Shown: in pieces, positions 58,001 to 64,000 of the stretch
Layout of the letters: each line of letters opens with the position of its first letter
Position numbering within the stretch: the stretch's first letter is position 1
Source: Ooceraea biroi
Taxonomy: Eukaryota > Arthropoda > Insecta > Hymenoptera > Formicidae
Length of the DNA stretch: 64,000 nucleotides
Direction: 5' to 3'
Assembly (NCBI RefSeq): GCF_003672135.1
Contig: NC_039509.1
Location: 2,480,001 to 2,544,000 of the forward strand
Position numbers and translations under genes: made by a program
The notes under the pieces: generated by a model
The model's input: the letters and a program-made list of their open reading frames with translations, nothing else
The model's database searches: none
Told to the model about the DNA's origin: nothing

Positions 58001-61000
58001 CAGTACGGAAGATAAGTCTGTAACATCGCTCTGTACTTCGCATGGCGGAGATGATAAATATTGGCGACAAGTTGCTGCAGTTTTAGATTAATTTTCGACC
58101 TTACTCACTGCGGCGAGTTAGGAGAAATTTCTGGCATCAGGAAGAGAGTGCAGTAATTACTACAAATATCTGATTTGGCTTCCGGCTAATCCGGAAGTCA
58201 AATCAGATAATATTAATCAACAGTGCGAAAGCTTATTATTATATTTTATATTGTTATCAAAACCGAATTTCTTTTCAAGGAGATTGAACTCGTTATTGAC
58301 TCGAATTATTTAGTTAGGTGCACGCAATAGTCTCGGGACAGCTCCGGATTGAATACCGATGCACACGTGTTAGTTCGAAAGCGCGCGGCGATTTCTCAAC
58401 GGAATCTCGAGACGCGCGGCAAAATTATCTCGCGGTTCTAATAAATTTCCGACAGTTTGCACTTTCCCCATGTGACATTCCATTTCCCGCGACGGTCATC
58501 CTGTCTTCCGTCTACGGGACGACGACGAGATAAACGCGAGACCTTTCCCCGGGTGCAGACAATGTATCTTGAGAACAATTCGATATTTCGTTCGCCGGAC
58601 GTCCAGGATCGGTTCACGATAGCCGAGTTCTCTCGGTCCCCGCAGATCGGGAATAATGCAACGTTCTCGGACGTGACGTGCGGAAATCATTTTTATTCGA
58701 GAAACTGCGCGATACAATCGCCTGTCACGTTACGTTTCGCGTCCAGCCGGCATAAATTTGCGTTAAACGTCAGAGAATAATATTACGCTCATAAAGTAAC
58801 GATGATGACGGACAACCGCGTTGAACCGATATTTCGATATTTATTCTTAATTAATGTATTTCTTTTTCATATAACGGTAATTGTATTTATATTTAATATA
58901 ATTATAATTAACAATGCAGCGAAAATATCGATATCGCATCTCGCGGCTAATAACGAGGATTCAATATTTACTTTTATAGCTGCCAAATGTCGATTTATGT
59001 CCGTCCAAACTTGACCCGCGGTTTCGTTTAATTTTGCGCAGGAAGCTTCTGTCGCAAATATTTAACCGCGACGATAATAGCGATTGTTGCTGTTGAACTT
59101 TTCCATTTATTTATCTACCCGGCGAAATCATATCTCTATATTGGTACATTTTGCAATCAAATTGAAATGAAACTCGACATCCGTGTATAAAGACCGATTT
59201 GGATAGCGAAAAAAATTGAAGAGCGCTGAGGTAGAAACGAGATTAATCGGTCCTGCGTTTTTCAACGGCGAAAAAATATTAAACAAGAGGAAATCAGCGG
59301 AAAAGTTGCGTTTTGCGCACAATAGATTAATATGGACAAGCAAAAGAAAGAATTAACGAGTCGACTGTATCATTGATCCAGACGATGGTAGTTTTATTAT
59401 ACTTGCAAACGAGACATTACACGAATCCTCGTCATTCAGGAGGACGGAAACGAAGAATCGCGGCGACGACGTGAAACTACGCCTCAGCGGCGGCCGCAGT
59501 GATAATGAAACTTTCGCGACACCTTGGAAGACACTTAAGATAGTCGGTATGACCAAGGAAACGTCTCAGGAAACGCGGAGGAAACGCAGAGGGAACGCAA
59601 AGGTGCCGTCGAGAGGGTAGCGGAATGTATTCGTTACGATTTTACTCGCAGTAAAGTTTTATTGCGATTGCGACGATTATTTTATACGACTTAACTGTGA
59701 CATCGGGTTCAGTCGCTCTCAATGAGATCCCGATGTGGTGTGCGCTCGAAGCTTCTTTCGCGAACGATCATTCATTACGACAGTAATCAAGCTTCGACGT
59801 CAGATCCCGGTAATTTAATTGTAACTTACACTTGGCGACTTGGCGTCAAGTATCGTAGAAGCGAAGTGATATTTTCTTTTCTCTGCACATGCTACGTATT
59901 GCGATACTCGTCCCGTACCGACGACAAATCAACAATCGAATCCTTCTAGTGTTTCCCTCATCGTTGCAGGAAAACACTAGCGCGCGGTCTCGCGTCTGTC
60001 TGTTATTTCCAATATTTTAGGGTAACATAAGCTCACCTCTATTCCACTGTCGGCTTTGCCAATTCCGGAAATTCCGCCCGTGAAATAAAGCTAGCGAAAT
60101 GGGAAGGAGGAAATCACGGCGGCCGGAGTCGAGCCGAGTACGATTCGTTGGCTCGTATAACTCGCGGGCGGGCTGGCGAGAAAACGAACGAAAGCGCGAC
60201 GGATAAGATCGATCGTCCCGCAATGGACGACTCTGTTCAGGAGGGAGTTGCATTTCGAAGGAGGGCATTATGCGACCCCACGGTCAACGGAAGAGTGCGG
60301 GGAATGCCCGATGAACACTTGACCCCGGTCGGCGAAGGTAGAAAATGGCGTGCTGGATCGTTTCAAGGGATAGCGGCAGGAGATTGAAAAAGGCAAGATC
60401 GCGGAAGAATTACGGTAATGGATGAACAGAATCCATCCTCACTTTACTGATAATAGCCGTGTTGCTCGTTTTATTCTTAATTACATGAAATATTTCGGAT
60501 AGAAGCGCTTCCGATCTCCGAGGCTATTAAAATTACGTGAATTAACAAACGCATATACGTACTTCAGTAGTAAACAGATATTTATTTAAAGTTTTCGGAA
60601 TATGCTGCATGCGGTAAAATGATACTGTAATCATTAGAATCATATTTAAAATGAAAACATAAGAAAAATGAAGTAAAATGTGAAAAATGTTCTCGCGTCT
60701 GAATGAAGTCCAGGAATGCTTACAGTCGTAATTGGAGTCATACTTGGAAAATCGTAAAAATGTAATAATTCGTGTCTCACGAAGCACGCGAATAAGTATT
60801 CGAGCTCGTGCAATTTCTCAAAAAGTTTATGATAATGCCGGTTGGCTTTAAAAAATAACAAATGAGATACGCGAGAATGACTGATCGTGAACAACGAATG
60901 ATGATTCCATTGCAAAGCAGAACTCATTTGTTGTTTACTGTTAACTCTCTCTCTCAAAGCAAAGAGATCCGCATATTCAATAAATATCTTTGTGTTAGTC

Positions 61001-64000
61001 GGACAGGAATTCGCCGGACAACTCTGCATGAAACGGGAACTCAGAGGAAATGAAATGTAAACCGTGAAACTGGACGGGACTCTTTGGCGCAGTGGCCAAG
61101 AAATTTCGACCCATATCGCTTGATCTTGCCGGACTTGCCAAATCTTGTTAGACATCTTCTGACCTTGCAGGGCCTCACCGGATCTTGCTGAACCTTGCCA
61201 AATGTTGGATCTCGTTTTCATCTCCCAGAGATCTCGTACGCTCCGGTAAGGTCCGGCGAGGACAGGTGACAAACTGTATTGACAGTTCTGAATTATCGTG
61301 CCAACAAATCCTATTCCGTTTAGGTTTTTAAAAAGGCTAAATGAGACAATGAGAGACAAGAATGATTAATTGTTAACGCCAAACTTTTTAACTTATACTT
61401 TATTTTGTCCAATCTCATCAGATTGATCGGCGGCGATGCAGATGACGGCCTCCAATCTTGTAACATGGTTTTCAGCAAATTGCATATGCGAGTTATTCTG
61501 CAGGATATTACTGCTGTGAGTTCTTGTTATATGTTATCTCCCGTTCCATGTCGTTTCTACGCGGCATCCATTAATCACGAGTGCCTGAGATCGCACGCTT
61601 CTCTCTCTCTCTCTCTTACCTTCGAAATAATCGCACCCTTCGGGCTGACGCGTAGGAACTGCCGTCGTAGGACGTGCTTATTAGTTAATTACGAACCACC
61701 TTCGAACAATCCAGCCATTAATGCCAGCATCTCACCTATAACATCTGCGGATGCTCCTTCGATGTTGCCGGGATATAGAATCGAAGGTGCTTCAAGAGTC
61801 TGTCTGCGTTTCCCATTTGAAAGACAAGGTATTACGCGAAATGTACATTACTGCACTAGGGTGTCCTGGAGAACTTGTGTATCAGTACAGATGCTGGTAT
61901 CCGGTATCTTGAGAAACTAAGTCTTGCAAGTGAAACGTGACGAAGGAAGATAGGAAGCTGCCCGTAGAAGATGGCGTAAAGTGAACTAAGCTCGAAAAAG
62001 AGTAACGACGAAGGAAAGAAAACGAGTTAAGCATGACATTAATAACAAATCAAAAGACATGTATAAATGGAAAGATCAAACATGAGGTGACGTTACATAA
62101 TTCATTAATATTATAAAAAGAAAATATCAACATTAAAATCAAACATTAAAAAGATATTAAATAAAATTGCGCGATCGAGGTGATCAAAATTATGGACTTT
62201 GCTTAAATCGTTAGTAACACCTTCACAAGTTCGAGGTGGCTCTTACAAGATGATCTCCCAAAGTTCATTTCCGTTGAACTTGCATTTTCTCATCGCGGCT
62301 CATTAACGTTAATACTTCTGAGGGGTACCGCAAAATGCTGCGAGGACTCGATTTACATATAAGACCTTTGAAAATCGTTGCTTTTATGATTATATCGCAC
62401 TTCGAGTGAAGAGGTAATTATTGCGGGTTTAAATGGCCTTTCCGTATCCGTGTCTTTTCATTCGCCTAAGACAGCACGCTAAGAGTCTCGACAGCGAAGT
62501 AGATTAAAGTCTCATCCCTTTCGTGCTTGAGGAAATATGTTCGTGCAAGATCGATTACGGTTTTTGCTAGTTTTAGCAGGATGATAAGCTTCACGGGTAT
62601 CATGATATTATCTTCTCATACTCATATCACAACGAAATACATGCAACTGAGAAATTAATAATTCTCTGAGCTACGTATTTGTTACCAACTGCTCGTCGCA
62701 TTATGCTAATTCCTGCACAGCTTTTCCTCATGAATAATGTATACCTATCTTATATCTAGCTATAATATTTCTAAACGTTAGTAAGCAGTATACTGATTTA
62801 TTCATCTACTGTGTTTGAATAGATATGCTAATCTCATACGTAAATTTTAATCTTGTAGAATTTTTGCAAGTCAATTCAGCAAAATAATTTTTGAAAGAAA
62901 TAATAAGTTGAAGGAAAACTAGTTTAATTTTAGTTTAATCCGATTTGACGTCCGACGACAATTATTTCGTTAAACAGAAACATTGTGAAAATATTGTTCT
63001 TGCTCGAAAAAATAAAGAAAAATTCATATCATGGCAATTATGTGTGGCGCGAGATCTAATTGAATTCTAACGCGCGCGTTTGAGCAGATATTCATAACTT
63101 CCAGCTGATTGCCGCACAAAGCAACAGTGCTCGTGAGTTTAGCGGAGGTGCATTAGAAAGCTGAACATCGACGCAAGCTCGAGATGTGCTTGCATAGAGA
63201 TACCCGATATGACATTCGCGTAAAAGGATTTCTCGGTCTCGGGGCTCACCGGGGAGACTATCATAGCGGGAACCCGAAGTGGATTTTTGTCCGCTGCTGG
63301 AATATCTCGTCCGAACTTTCTCATATGAGAGTCCTATTCTCTTCGGAGATGCGCCACTAGGAGGAAGCGAAGGTTTTTCTCCGATACGTTTCACCGTGCG
63401 CCACGATATTGTATAAAGATCTGCTCTGCTGGTCGAGTCGAGGTTGCGGATTTTTCGAGTTTCGATCGAGTGAGGATCTGTTTCGCGAGAGATACGGTAA
63501 TATTCGGTACATCCCTGATACACGAGATTCCGCTCGCGAGTATTTAATTCTACGTAATTTCGATAAAACTAAGATAGCGCGCCGGCTCAAAATTATATTC
63601 CTGTCAGTGTAACGAGCTTGCATTTGCGATATGCATTTATAATATGCTGCCGTGGCGGAAACAAGCGAAATTGGTGTACAATGGTTTCGCAGGTTGTTAC
63701 GGTAGCCGAGACACAATTAATGCGCGTATAACTAATCCGGGACGTAATGTCTTCGGTGCACTAATTGGGATTATGGTAGATTATGCAACTTTCTCTTGTC
63801 GGATGCTTGCTGGCGTAAAGCTGCATTCGGTATCTTCAATATAAGCCGATTTTCCAGATATCGATTTCTGTGTAATGCGAGCGATTTCTTGAAATAACGA
63901 CGTGCGCCATTCGACTGTTATTAATACCGGAATTTAATTATCTTGCTGCAAAATAGAATATGTGAAAACAGCTTTAATACCTTCAACTCGTACATTATTT
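49049..64000. other. 15 kb without a supportable gene
   Basis: This may be intron or upstream sequence of the CUB gene. It is AT-rich with GC-rich patches near 55.8-58.0 and 59.9-60.4 kb. Simple repeats include (CT)n at about 50447-50472, CT-rich tracts near 57140-57182 and 61600-61615, and an AAT/ATC-rich stretch near 53920-54010. Several long open stretches exist (for example 57053-57811 + and 60646-61359 -), but their composition and lack of recognisable domains mark them as chance. No RNA gene was seen. Confidence 0.45.
50447..50472. repeat. (CT)n dinucleotide repeat
   Basis: An uninterrupted run of CT units, about 13 copies, in the non-coding region. Confidence 0.9.

Noticed and set aside
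60646..61359. 237-codon open stretch on the - strand
   Set aside because: No recognisable motif. Part of it covers degenerate repeats of a GATCTTGCCGGACTTGCC-like unit (about 61125-61215), and the remainder has an unusual composition. Chance is more likely than a gene.

Overview
This window is insect genomic DNA, most likely hymenopteran. The AT-rich sequence has GC-rich islands, short GT-AG introns, a mariner transposon and insect-type gene content; an ant is a reasonable guess but the sequence does not prove it. It holds three kinds of protein-coding locus and several DNA transposons.

Layout. (1) Positions 78-452 (+) are the last two coding exons of the inositol 1,4,5-trisphosphate receptor gene (Itpr), followed by a long AT-rich 3' UTR to about 2.3 kb. 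(2) On the minus strand, from 44382 down to 6976, ten exons join in perfect phase into the C-terminal ~557 residues of a multi-CUB-domain extracellular protein resembling suppressor of lurcher 1 (SOL-1). It ends in a short hydrophobic tail that looks like a GPI-anchor signal. Its 5' coding exon or exons were not found in the window. (3) Inside a 21-kb intron of that gene (14208-35292), on the opposite strand, lies a tandem duplication of a 12-exon gene for M1-family (aminopeptidase N-like) secreted proteins: copy 1 at 15254-22712 (919 aa) and copy 2 at 26121-32264 (925 aa). Both have fully open frames and both have lost the zinc-binding HExxH motif, the distal zinc-ligand Glu and the GAMEN motif, so they are predicted pseudoenzymes. 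(4) Positions 47760-49046 hold a structurally intact mariner transposon with a 344-aa transposase. The remaining 49-64 kb and 35.4-41.8 kb are non-coding as far as can be seen: introns or upstream sequence with simple repeats and no supportable genes.

The duplicated M1 units are mosaics. Exons 2-4 and 9-12 have diverged strongly. A ~1.65-kb tract covering exons 5-8 with its introns, and a ~0.48-kb tract covering the promoter and exon 1, are almost identical, which is the pattern expected from recent gene conversion. The units also date transposon insertions. Copy 1 alone carries an 889-bp TTAA-flanked piggyBac-like element and a 1.6-kb TA-flanked palindromic element, and copy 2 supplies the matching empty sites. 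Another large palindrome sits exactly at the junction between the two units.

All exon boundaries come from reading splice sites and phase by eye. No similarity search was run, and family assignments rest on recognised motifs.
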